Translations under genes and position numbers: made by a program
Assembly: GCA_002633025.1 (NCBI GenBank)
Contig: NMRB01001206.1
Span: 43,178 to 107,177, forward strand
Direction of reading: 5' to 3'
DNA from: Notospermus geniculatus
Lineage: Eukaryota > Nemertea > Pilidiophora > Heteronemertea > Lineidae
DNA: 64,000 nt
Part shown: positions 11,101 through 19,800 of the stretch, piece by piece
How positions within the stretch are numbered: the stretch's first letter is position 1
How the letters are laid out: each line of letters starts with the position of its first letter
The notes under the pieces: generated by a model
Database searches by the model: none
What the model was told of the DNA's origin: nothing
Seen by the model: the letters and a program-made list of their open reading frames with translations, nothing else

Positions 11101-14100
11101 TTTCTTTGGAGGTGACGCCATCTGGAATAGGTCGGCATAGGAAGTCAGTTGTGTCGCTGCCGCGGGTATATGCAGTTAGTGACTTTCCTGAGTTGAAGAA
11201 TAGCCTTGTGTCACGTGCTGAGGTTAAACAGTGGAACCATCTCAAGGGTATCAGAGTTGCTGATCCGCATGACAGTGAGGTTATGCTGCTAATAGGGCAA
11301 GATGTTCCTGCTGCATTGGCTCCACTTGAGATTCGTCGCGGTGGAGACTCCGAGCCTTATGCCACCAGAACAAAGTTGGGATGGACGCTCAATGGCCCCC
11401 TTGGGGGGGAGTCGGCTGGAACTGTCTGTAACACCGTACGGGCTGTTGATGATGACAAGACTCTGGCTACCCAGGTTGAACAATTTTGGAAACTTGATGG
11501 TCCTCCAATGCTGGCATCTGGGGTTTCTCAGTGGTCTCAGGAGGACAAGCGTGCTGTTGAGATTTGGAATAACTCAATCTGCATGAGTGATGGACATTAC
11601 TGTCTGGATATACCGTTCAAGCAGCGACCACCTCCATTACCCAACAATCGCAGTATGGCTGAACAACGGTTGTCATATCTTGAGAAGAAGTTCAGACGTG
11701 ATCCTGGTCTCTATTGTAAATATAAAACACAGATGCAGGAGCTCATTGATGAGGGTTATGCTGAGTTAGCTCCGGGTGAACCTGTTGATGGCGTTGAATG
11801 GTATCTCCCTCATCACAATGTTGTGAACCCCAATAAGCCAGAGAAATTTCGTATAGTTTTTGACTGTGCGGCCAAGTATGGAGAGACTTCCCTTAACGAT
11901 CAAGTTCTGTCAGGACCAGATATGACAAATGATTTAGTTGGTGTGCTGCTAAGATTTCGTGAAGGTCAAGTTGCTGTGATGAGTGATATAAAATCGATGT
12001 TTCACCAAGTGAAAGTGACACCTTCTCAACGTGATGTGTTACGGTTTCTCTGGTGGCAGGAGGGTGACGTCACCAAACAGCGGCTGGTGTACCGTATGAC
12101 TGTGCACTTATTCGGCGGAGTGTGGAGCCCGAGTTGCTGTAGTTTTGCTCTGCGCCGTACGGCTGACGATAACAGGAATGATCATGACAACGATACGGTT
12201 GAGATGGTGCACAAATCTTTCTATGTGGATGACTCGTTGAATGCACCGCGTGAAGACGAAGATCGAGTGATTTCTCTGACCAAGGACCTAATGGAACTTG
12301 TAGCCAAGGGTGGATTTCGCCTGACAAAGGTGGTGTCGAACAGAAAGAAAGTTTTGAGGTCGATACCAGCTGAGGACCGTGCTGAGGGGGTAAAGTCACT
12401 TGATCTCACTTCTCTTCCTTGTGAGAGAGCGTTGGGTCTACATTGGGACACTCAAACTGACGTGCTTGGTATCAAGATACGTGATCGAGATCCTGTCTTC
12501 ACCAAGAGGGGAATTCTCCAAGTTACCAGCTCAATTTATGACCCGCTGGGCTTCGTTGGACCTTTCGTTCTGCGTTCCAAGAAGATATTCCAGGATGAAT
12601 GCCGGTCTGGAACTGGTTGGGACGACCCCATGAGCCCTGAGAATGTGCAACGTTGGAAAGGCTGGTTGAATGACCTGCACAAGTTGAAGAATTTCCAGTT
12701 ACCCCGTTGTTTCGTGCCGGTGAACTTTGGACAGATTGTCTCAGCTCGGCTAATGCATTTCAGTGATGCCTCTGAAGATGCATATGGTGCGGTGTCCTTC
12801 CTGAGGATTGTCAATGCTGATGGTCTTGTGCACTGCTCGATGGTCATGGCAAAGTCCAAGCTCGCTCCGATGAGATTCATGACCATCCCGAGACTTGAGC
12901 TCTGTGCCGCCGCAGTGGCAGTGAAATTGGATGGTCTGCTCCGGCGTGAGTTGACGTTGAGTCTTGGAAAATCTGGGTTCTGGACAGACAGTGCGATTGT
13001 TCTTAGATATATCAGCAACAAGACAAAAAGGCTACACACCTTTGTTGCCAATCGCGTAGCAACCATTTTGGATGGGTCCGAACCAGAGCAGTGGCGGTAT
13101 GTCGAGACGAAGAGAAATCCCGCTGATGATATATCAAGGGGTCTCAGTGCTGATGAAATGGTGTCGAGGACGTCATGGAAGAATGGACCAGATTTCTTGT
13201 GGGAGTCCGAGGAAACCTGGCCAGGTCCGTCACCACCAGGCCCAACCGTGTTGGCGGCGAATGATCCTGAAGTCAAATGTGAAGCTAAAGCGTGTGCTGT
13301 GGCGGTTGTTGATGAGGACGTCCTCCAACGATTGTTCTCTCGGTACTCCTGCTGGTTCAAGTTGAGAAAAGCGGTTGCATGGCTGCTTCGCTTTGTCAAG
13401 TGGTTGAGGACCAAAGAGAAGGGGATTCCCCGACTCACTGTGCAGGAGTTGCAAACGGCAGATGCTGCGATTGTCAAGTGTGTGCAGCTGAGGCATTACC
13501 ACACCGAGATTGAGACACTGACGCGAGGAGAAGCCATTTCTGCAAAGAGTCAGATCTACTCCCTCGAGCCGTTTCTCGCTGAAGATGGGCTACTCAGGGT
13601 TAGGGGCAGGCTCCAGGATGCTCCTGTGGAAGATACTGTCAAACATCCATTGATAATGCCAAGAGAGGCGTATGTGTCTCGCCTGATTGTGCGCCATGTC
13701 CATGAGAGGTCTGCTCACTCTGGTCGTGAATACGTTGTTGCGAAGGTGAGACAGAGGTTTTGGATACCCAAGGTTCGTGTGCTGGTGAAAAGCATCCTGC
13801 AGAGTTGTGTGACCTGTAAACGGATCCGCGGGCGGCTGGAAGAGCAGCGCATGGCTAGTTTGCCGATGGACAGGGTGACCCCTCACTATCCACCGTTTTG
13901 GTTTTGTGGTGTTGATTGCTTTGGCCCGTTCTTCGTTAAACGTGGCCGATCACAAGAGAAGCGGTACGGGTGCCTGTTTACATGCCTAACCATCCGTGCC
14001 ATTCACATAGAGAAGCTAGTCAGCATGGATGCCGACTCATTCCTAAACGCCCTCGTACGTTTCTGTGCAAGACGTGGGGTACCAAGGAGAATACGAAGTG

Positions 14101-14816
14101 ACAATGGATCGAACTTCCGTGGTGGGGACAAAGAATTGAGGCAATCGATGACGAAGTGGAACCTAGACAACAAGTTGCAGAGTGACATGCTTCTGAGTGA
14201 GATCGAGTGGATTTACAATCCCCCATATGCTAGCCATATGGGAGGATCATGGGAGAGACAGATTCGTTCCGTTCGTGCTGTCTTGAATGCTCTCCTGAAG
14301 AATCAAGTGTTGGACGATGAGCGTCTGGATACTGTGTTCGCTGAAGTCGAAGGTCTTGTGAATGGACGACCATTGACCGTGGTATCCGGGGATTCGAGTG
14401 ATCCCGTGCCTTTGACACCGAATGACCTACTTCGTCTTGGTAAGGGGTTTCCTTCACCACCTGGTACATTCGGAAGAGCTGATGCTTACGGTCGACGCTG
14501 GCGCCATGTGCAGTATCTGGTGAATCGCTTCTGGCAGAGATGGTTGTCTGAGTACCTGCCTACGTTGCAGCTGCGCTCGAAATGGATTGAAGAGCGTCGT
14601 AATTTCAAGATTGGCGATGTCGTACTCGTCATGGATGAGGCTGTACCTCGAGCTCATTGGCCATTGGGTAGGATTACCAAGGTTCACGTCGCGAAGGATG
14701 GTCTGGTACGATCTGTGGAGATGAGGACTGCTCGCTCGCCAGATGTTGTTCGTCCAGTGGACAAGATTTGTCTCTTGGAGGCTGCTTGTGATGAGTTTGA
14801 GAAAGAGAAATGTTGA
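8154..14816 (+). CDS. BEL/Pao Gag-Pol polyprotein, intact
   Basis: A single 2220-codon frame encodes all proteins needed for reverse transcription and integration. Residues 1-800 are Gag-like, with charged coiled-coil stretches and an internal duplicated block. A CX2CX3HX4C zinc knuckle starts at C813, followed by further Cys/His pairs. The aspartic protease motif LLDTGSNR has its aspartate at 942. Reverse transcriptase shows FRIVFDCAAKY at 1232, catalytic D1278 in SDIKSMFHQV and YVDD at 1357-1360. RNase H starts with HFSDAS (D1538). The integrase has an H1850-H1855-C1885-C1888 zinc-binding site and D1921, D1983 and E2034 as catalytic triad. The variants fit BEL/Pao rather than Gypsy or Copia. 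No stop or frameshift interrupts the frame and every catalytic residue I looked for is present, so this copy may still be competent. No envelope gene follows. Confidence 0.95.
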   Translation: MASQDTSSGSAVGVRRSERVVKPSTMLDQGEVKKERHVTLGRQRAGHEAHITMLCRKIDEIPERQFELANETFVTLDSVFKQYSKMNDEYVVLTAEVDPDRIAQVDEQYQRYSTMFNKAKQRFESVQAQFEVTPNDSVSRASSVRSSRASSCLAKAAAKKAALSARARAMSDLHQKKIDSQRKKLEAEFEIERMELDVEIMAASAEEETLAKYVADRSDVGEIDLPSLGMSGDKVGVAQPLPVGDVGVAQQTPSGIEDVAQLMSNGRMDAAQPKYAVDWSDVGEVDLPSLGVPGDKVGVAQPLPSSDMDAAQLVIGIPRTVPSESGDSRLARKLFDEDFARKLGSAQEQRRETLNEIKRLECELDQTIEALHVGAAESGSVEAAELKVEYSDAGPPELADCGALGVGIPPCDDDCDLSQIPDVYEDPVKSSSTEFAMIIDDVLRRAEEKSDGNWKQFEFERQRWEMDFAQRQQRLEGQLGCALERLQHVRGEPPLLKQEKSPAQPQSEDVKPAPLNVNAAEFVPPQVKMSPTCSPEQGCGPTGVSHDRELIDALRLPKASLHTFDGNPMNYWTFMSAFDACVHNSSVSDADKLNCLIEHCESKALNVVRPCSVMKPPSEGYTRARELLRLRFGDDYRISQSWVKKIVDGPGVRANDADSLQDFADEIRSCLETLRAMNRLCEVESQDRMVTIVSRLPGYLQGRWRKEAYRSRQKNHRYPTFLEFVDWLEQVSGEASDPVFGVGAGKSGPSGKPSKLNTGVESGRRSAKSLNVQASNKPTGSLDGTVPSKLPEPAEVAPPVKVNEPAKMSGPRCHVCEGAHRVSGCEVFRKYEPKKRLKVAISKKICFNCLDFINHSCQQCRMSSQCKRNGCTGKHSDMLHDAFAKPKDNKDRKEGDPPKADAKSCVCGPGSVDGSKVALPIVQVRVRGQGQSDYVSTYALLDTGSNRTFCSKSLLEKCELSGEKTTLSLQTMCSGGDADALEVSLEVTPSGIGRHRKSVVSLPRVYAVSDFPELKNSLVSRAEVKQWNHLKGIRVADPHDSEVMLLIGQDVPAALAPLEIRRGGDSEPYATRTKLGWTLNGPLGGESAGTVCNTVRAVDDDKTLATQVEQFWKLDGPPMLASGVSQWSQEDKRAVEIWNNSICMSDGHYCLDIPFKQRPPPLPNNRSMAEQRLSYLEKKFRRDPGLYCKYKTQMQELIDEGYAELAPGEPVDGVEWYLPHHNVVNPNKPEKFRIVFDCAAKYGETSLNDQVLSGPDMTNDLVGVLLRFREGQVAVMSDIKSMFHQVKVTPSQRDVLRFLWWQEGDVTKQRLVYRMTVHLFGGVWSPSCCSFALRRTADDNRNDHDNDTVEMVHKSFYVDDSLNAPREDEDRVISLTKDLMELVAKGGFRLTKVVSNRKKVLRSIPAEDRAEGVKSLDLTSLPCERALGLHWDTQTDVLGIKIRDRDPVFTKRGILQVTSSIYDPLGFVGPFVLRSKKIFQDECRSGTGWDDPMSPENVQRWKGWLNDLHKLKNFQLPRCFVPVNFGQIVSARLMHFSDASEDAYGAVSFLRIVNADGLVHCSMVMAKSKLAPMRFMTIPRLELCAAAVAVKLDGLLRRELTLSLGKSGFWTDSAIVLRYISNKTKRLHTFVANRVATILDGSEPEQWRYVETKRNPADDISRGLSADEMVSRTSWKNGPDFLWESEETWPGPSPPGPTVLAANDPEVKCEAKACAVAVVDEDVLQRLFSRYSCWFKLRKAVAWLLRFVKWLRTKEKGIPRLTVQELQTADAAIVKCVQLRHYHTEIETLTRGEAISAKSQIYSLEPFLAEDGLLRVRGRLQDAPVEDTVKHPLIMPREAYVSRLIVRHVHERSAHSGREYVVAKVRQRFWIPKVRVLVKSILQSCVTCKRIRGRLEEQRMASLPMDRVTPHYPPFWFCGVDCFGPFFVKRGRSQEKRYGCLFTCLTIRAIHIEKLVSMDADSFLNALVRFCARRGVPRRIRSDNGSNFRGGDKELRQSMTKWNLDNKLQSDMLLSEIEWIYNPPYASHMGGSWERQIRSVRAVLNALLKNQVLDDERLDTVFAEVEGLVNGRPLTVVSGDSSDPVPLTPNDLLRLGKGFPSPPGTFGRADAYGRRWRHVQYLVNRFWQRWLSEYLPTLQLRSKWIEERRNFKIGDVVLVMDEAVPRAHWPLGRITKVHVAKDGLVRSVEMRTARSPDVVRPVDKICLLEAACDEFEKEKC

Positions 14817-14994
14817 CTTCCGAATTTGTGATCTTGGATATTTGTGACATTGTTATGCATAGGTGATATGGACATTGGATACTTTGGTTTTTGGTAATCA
14901 GTGGACTTTCGCATTCTGTGTCCTGGATGTGACCTTTGTGTGATTGTGTAATTTCCTTTGTCGTTTAGTGAAATGCTCCCGGTAGTACGCATTT

Positions 14995-15005
14995 GGGGGG
15001 GAGGA
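14995..15005 (+). other. polypurine tract
   Basis: GGGGGGGAGGA directly precedes the TG of the 3' LTR, the position where plus-strand DNA synthesis is primed in LTR retrotransposons. Confidence 0.85.
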
Positions 15006-15647
15006 TGTTACCGCCCTCTATGCGGCGGTGGTTTGTCTTCGGCAACATGTTGGTGGCGCCGCGGCCGTCAAGGAATTGGTCGCTTTTACCGCTATGATTT
15101 GTCGCTTCTCGACTCGAGAATTTATGTTTTCCCAAAATATTCGTTATAAAGTCCTTTTGGACTGTGTTGTAAATGGGAAATTTGGTAAGAACAAAGTACA
15201 ATGATCATAGAAACTGAAGATCACGCCAGTTTGGGCAAGCTAATTATTTTTCACTTAAAATTAGTGTCTTGAAGATGCGAGTTGGGTCTCAGATGTCAAC
15301 CATGTGTTTTACTGAAATGTTGTACACGCCGGTTGTTAGGTGGCGCCATGTTACTGTGGTGTGGTAGGAGAACGGTCACCCAGGTGTTCTGCATTGTAAA
15401 TTGCGTACTGTTTGTCTACTGTCATAAGGGAATCACCAGTGCAGGGTTTAATGATTGTGCTATATAATTTCTTCCTTTTTCCTTCAGATCTGTGGATGGT
15501 CTATATGTATGGTTCTCGCAACGAAGTTGAATGTTGCAGGCGTCGCACGACGCGGACGTCATTGTTGGATCGTCATGAATGTCTTCAATAAAGGCTGTTT
15601 CGTAGACGTCTCATCATCTCACTTTGTGCTTTTGGGGACCACCCACA
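15006..15647 (+). repeat. 3' LTR of BEL/Pao element
   Basis: 642 bp, identical to the 5' LTR except for one base noticed by eye. It is followed immediately by an undetermined base at 15648. Confidence 0.93.
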
Positions 15648-15918
15648 NTATGATTGGGAATAAGGTAAGGACAGGAAACATGTCCGTGAAAGTAAACCTC
15701 ATCTGCCCCCAGGTTTGAGCAGACAGTATCTTCTGTTGAAGTTTTCAAAAAGCTTCGGAAATTAATACAAAAATTTTTGAAGAAACATTCTTCAGATGGT
15801 TGATAGGAACAACCTTTCTTCAAATATTTTTCAATCTGTGCCATAGGATGTGAGAAAACTTTGACAGAAGATGCCATCTGGTGGACTGTGTTGTCCATGA
15901 AAGTAACTCATTGTGGAG

Positions 15919-16498
15919 CCTTGATGGCCTAGTGGTTATCACGTCCACTTGGGAAGCAGCAGGTCCCGGGTTTGAATCCCGGGCAATATGGGATTAAACA
16001 TCCCCTAGAGCTGTTCAGTCCGTCGCATGGGACAGTAAGCCGTGACGCCTTGTAACTTTTGCCTTTGCAAGGGCAAGTAAAATACCCCATCCAAGTGAGG
16101 AACACGAGTAGCTTGAGATGGCCTGTTCCTAAACTCCCTACGCAGTTGTGAGTCGTGCCCCCTTCGGTTAACTCGCTCTCCACAACTGCTTTACTTCGTG
16201 GAAGTCGCAGCGTTTGGTCAACAGATGGCGTCAGGGCCTGCGCGAATTTTACAGCCAATCAGCACGTTGCTTTCAGAACTCTTTGGCCCGTTGGCAACGG
16301 ATGTTCTTGTGGTACCATGGCTACGAACCGCTCGGCCAATGAAAAAGTGTCTCAGGCCAGCTTGAAGTGAAGCAGTTGTGGAGAGCGGGTAAACCGAAGG
16401 GGACGTGGTACGCAACTGCGTAGGGAGTTTAGCCTGTTCCGTACTTAACAGGGCCAATAATGCTATGGCTTCGGCCCTGATGGAAAAATCTAACACAA
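15919..16498 (+). mobile_element. tRNA-derived SINE, copy 1, interrupted
   Basis: It starts with a tRNA-like head. The A-box-like part is GGCCTAGTGGTTATC and the B box GGTTTGAATCC. A body with GGGACAGTAAG, GGGCAAGTAAAATACC and CCAAGTGAGGAAC follows, and it ends with the hairpin GGGCCAATAATGC...GGCCCTGATGGAAA. The body is split by a 302-bp TIR element at 16130-16431. The same family recurs at 17262, 24047 (tail), 26117, 27880 and 30550. Confidence 0.75.
16130..16431. mobile_element. MULE-type MITE with 9-bp target duplication
   Basis: The element runs from TAAACTCCCTACGCAGTTG to its inverse, with arms that match for about 65 bp (CTCTCCACAACTGCTT is shared near the inner end). It is flanked on both sides by GCCTGTTCC (16121-16129 and 16432-16440), a perfect 9-bp duplication of SINE sequence. 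Long terminal inverted repeats plus 9-bp duplications are the hallmark of Mutator-like elements. It has no coding capacity. Confidence 0.75.
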
Positions 16499-16566
16499 GA
16501 CAGGCACCGATGATTCCACTGTGATGGTCGTCTCAACATTAACCCTCTTTCTAATGTTTCTACCAG

Positions 16567-16896
16567 GGACCAGAGGCATTCTTCGGCGCTCAGACGCAGA
16601 TCTACCACGAATTAGAAGAGAATTATTACCCATCATTCATTGTTAGCGACGTCTACCACTCGTACGCCAGCATCATGGAGGAGACGAAGATCGACGCTGA
16701 CGATTCGGGAATCGGCCCTGCGGGAAAATGGAGCGAGTTTACGCGAGGAAAGTCGATGTCTATCGTGGATCGTGATTTCGTTGCTGGACAGTCGGAGTAT
16801 GCTATAAAGAAACTCATAACTCTGGATGATAAGTTGGAAAATAAACAACGAGCATTGGAGGCGATGCGGCAGTCGCACCAGGCCACGGATCAAAAG
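16567..16896 (+). CDS. SNX25: SNX25-like exon: end of RGS domain and linker
   Basis: Acceptor AG at 16565-16566, donor GT at 16897, 110 codons, phase 0 at both ends. It encodes the last RGS helices (YYPSFIVSDVYHSY) and a helical linker with QRALEAMRQSHQ. Confidence 0.85.
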
Positions 16897-19800
16897 GTTT
16901 GTTACCTATTTCCTGTTCAAAAGGTGCTGTTCATTTTCGTCACTTGAGGAATCTGAGTTGTGATCCTTGGGAAAACGGAAAAAGTTATGCAGTTGCAAAT
17001 TGCAGCGATTATTTATTGTGCTGTACAGAATAATCGCTGCAATTTGCAGCTTCATAGCTTTCTCCATTTTCTCAAGGATCACAACTCAGATTCCTCAACA
17101 GACGAAAATGAACAGCCCTTTTACATGTAGCTTTGTGAATTGTTTTTGATGTCGTTTCCCATTTTGAGTTGCCGTGACTCAAAGGCTGCAACTCGGCTGT
17201 GCACTTCTGAGTGCTGTGTCACTAGCATTGAGCTTTATAACATGGTGGTAGTTCCTGGGGTTCCTTGATAGCCGAGTGGTTATCACGCCTGCTTTACAAG
17301 CGGCAGGTCCTGGGTTCACATCCCGGGCCATATGGGATTAGTTATCCCTGGCTCTTTAGTCCGCCGCATGGGACAGTAAGCTGTGGTGCCTTGTACCTTG
17401 TGCCTTTGCAAGGGCAAGTAAAAGACCCCATCCAAGTGAGGAACATGAATAGCTTGAGATGGCCTCTTCTGTACTTACCAGCGCCAATAATGCTATGGCT
17501 TTGGCCCTGATGGAAAACACAATACAAATACAATACATCTACAGCTTCGCTTGACTCTCATAATATTTTTATCTTTTAGAGACTGAAGTTACAAAGTGAC
17601 ATCGAAGACGAAATTGAGACGTTAAGGACGGAAAAAAGGAACTTGGAATTCCACATTGATCGTACAAGCGTCTGGTGTGATAACATCGGCAAGTGGCAAG
17701 CTTTGATTCAGGATGCTGAGGTAGGTAGATGACTGAAGGTTATTTTTCATGTTTTATAGGCTTGTCTGGGCATGCGCAGCAAGCCTGTATACTTGGGGGA
17801 AAATGGGAGAGTGACACACTCGTCCCCAGGTGATAGTTACGTGCATTGGCTGCATGCTTCGGTATAGCACGAACACCTGGATGTGAAGGAATAGACAAAT
17901 CTCAAATTGCCAGATCTGCACACTTCCGCCAAAATCGTAAACAGAACCTCGACCTGAAACCAGCTGACGTGACGCAATCCATGATTCAGCAATGGTCGAC
18001 TCTGATGCAATGTCGTTGAATTCACTGTCGTCACATGGTCGTGGGGTTCTCTGCGTCACGTCATTCAGTGTCAGACCGAGGTTCTGTTTACGAATGCTGC
18101 CATTCTGCACGTTTAAGGTCTACCGATACATAAGCGAAAATTTTGAGATCATAGATATGAATGCTACGTAAATGGAGGGTATGGAAAATACCGTACAATC
18201 ACCTGTCTCCGGTCAGTGTCAGATATGCAGGGCCTGTAATTATTCATTGGCTGTTCATGCCCCTTTTCGTGAGCGGCCAATGATAGTTCGCCATGCCACT
18301 GTGACGGAGACTCCGCAGTGTCAATTTCAATGACTGTGAGGATAGCGTATTGTTAGGCCACGCTTATTTTATTTTTTGGATTACGGATTGTCATCAGCAT
18401 TTAGGTAGGTAGGGAGGGGGAAATAAAAAAAAAAAAAAGAGGCCTTACTCACCAATTTTTATTTGCGGTGGTTTTCACGGACAATCATTGTCAACTCGGC
18501 AGGTAGGAGAAATAAAAAAAGGTTTTGCAGGCAGTCAGAACACTAAATCCAAGGTTTTGTCTGTTGTAAAGCTGCCGAGTATGCCAGGGTTCAGGGGAAA
18601 ACTACGACGATCTTTCGCGATTTTGCTTGCCGCTTGGAAAAACAAGGAGCTTTTGAAAAAATATGTGTCGGCGGGAAAAAAACACTGCTTAAATATGGCA
18701 AGTCGGAAATTTTTTTCCCTGGTTTTCCCAAAAAGCACGTCGGCGAATCCGTAATCGAAAAGATATAATAAGGGAGGCCTTACTGACCTTCGGACGTTCG
18801 TGAATTGATCATGCGGGAATCGTTGTCTCGGACACGTTGACGGAACGCATAGGGTGTTTCATAATCCTGCAGGTGTTCATAATACTTCTGAATGAAATCT
18901 CAAAATGGAAATTTTGCTCCTTGACGGCGCTGAAGGAAGGGGAATGCGTTGTTACGCTGATTAGAAATTTGAAAACCTGCTGACGAGGGCACGCACTACA
19001 CTGAAGTGAACCCACAACTAAAATCCCGAATAGCCCCCTGATTACGCCCTGAAATCAACACAGTTTTTAGTCACGTTTCATGCGTCGCTCGGCTCATGTG
19101 CCCATTTCAGTTCATGTAATACAAATTCTATTACGCGAATCGAATTCAGCACACAGAAGGAGCTAGTGAAAACGGGCCTAAGAATTTTTGAGCCACCCTG
19201 TATTCCACAACGTACTGAACGTTCTCAGTCCCTGACCCACATGTCAATATCCCATCAATTCACCTGCCGTCCAAGAAGAGATGAGGCCTACCATACAATT
19301 TTTATGTTGGAATTTTAATGGATTTAATTTTGCAAGAACAAGGACGTTGATCAGACTTTGTGTAGGCTTAGGCCACTTAAAATTAATAAATTGTTTTACA
19401 TGGCCGCCCGCCTCAATTTTTTGGTGCCGCCTGGATTTTTTTTATATTTTATATTTTTCAAAAAGTCCATTTTTTTCATCCCAAAAACCATTAGAGATCG
19501 TCAGTGCAAGGTCAGTCATGAAGGCAGCGGAGCGACTTGAATATTCACTACATCGGCGGGCGCAGTAATTCTTAAAAAGCAAAGAGGCAGGCAGGCAGGA
19601 ACTACTTATTTAACTCGGAAAACTCCGTAGAACCTCGGAAATGAAAACTTCGGAAGAACTCGGTAGATCTGTCGGAAACAACCGAAGACAATCTGGCGAT
19701 GCAGACAACACCGGCACATCGACATGTGCATCCAAACTTCGGAAGAACTCAGTAGATCTGTCGGAAACTCCCGAAGACAATCTGGCGATGCAGCCAACAC

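Larger units (their letters stand above)
7375..15647 (+). mobile_element. complete BEL/Pao LTR retrotransposon
   Basis: An 8273-bp element bounded by two 642-bp long terminal repeats (TG...CA ends), with one uninterrupted polyprotein frame between them and a purine tract directly before the 3' LTR. The order Gag, protease, reverse transcriptase, RNase H, integrase and the protein motifs place it in BEL/Pao, a group of metazoan LTR retrotransposons (Belpaoviridae). By eye, the two LTRs differ at a single base (7695 versus 15326, G/A), so the insertion is evolutionarily recent. A single N directly after the 3' LTR hides the expected target-site duplication. It lies upstream of the first visible SNX25-like exon in the same orientation. 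Confidence 0.93.

Noticed and set aside
12536-13477. 313-codon minus-strand frame
   Set aside because: It lies antisense to the retrotransposon polyprotein, whose plus-strand frame carries unmistakable RNase H and reverse transcriptase motifs. The antisense peptide has no recognisable domain.
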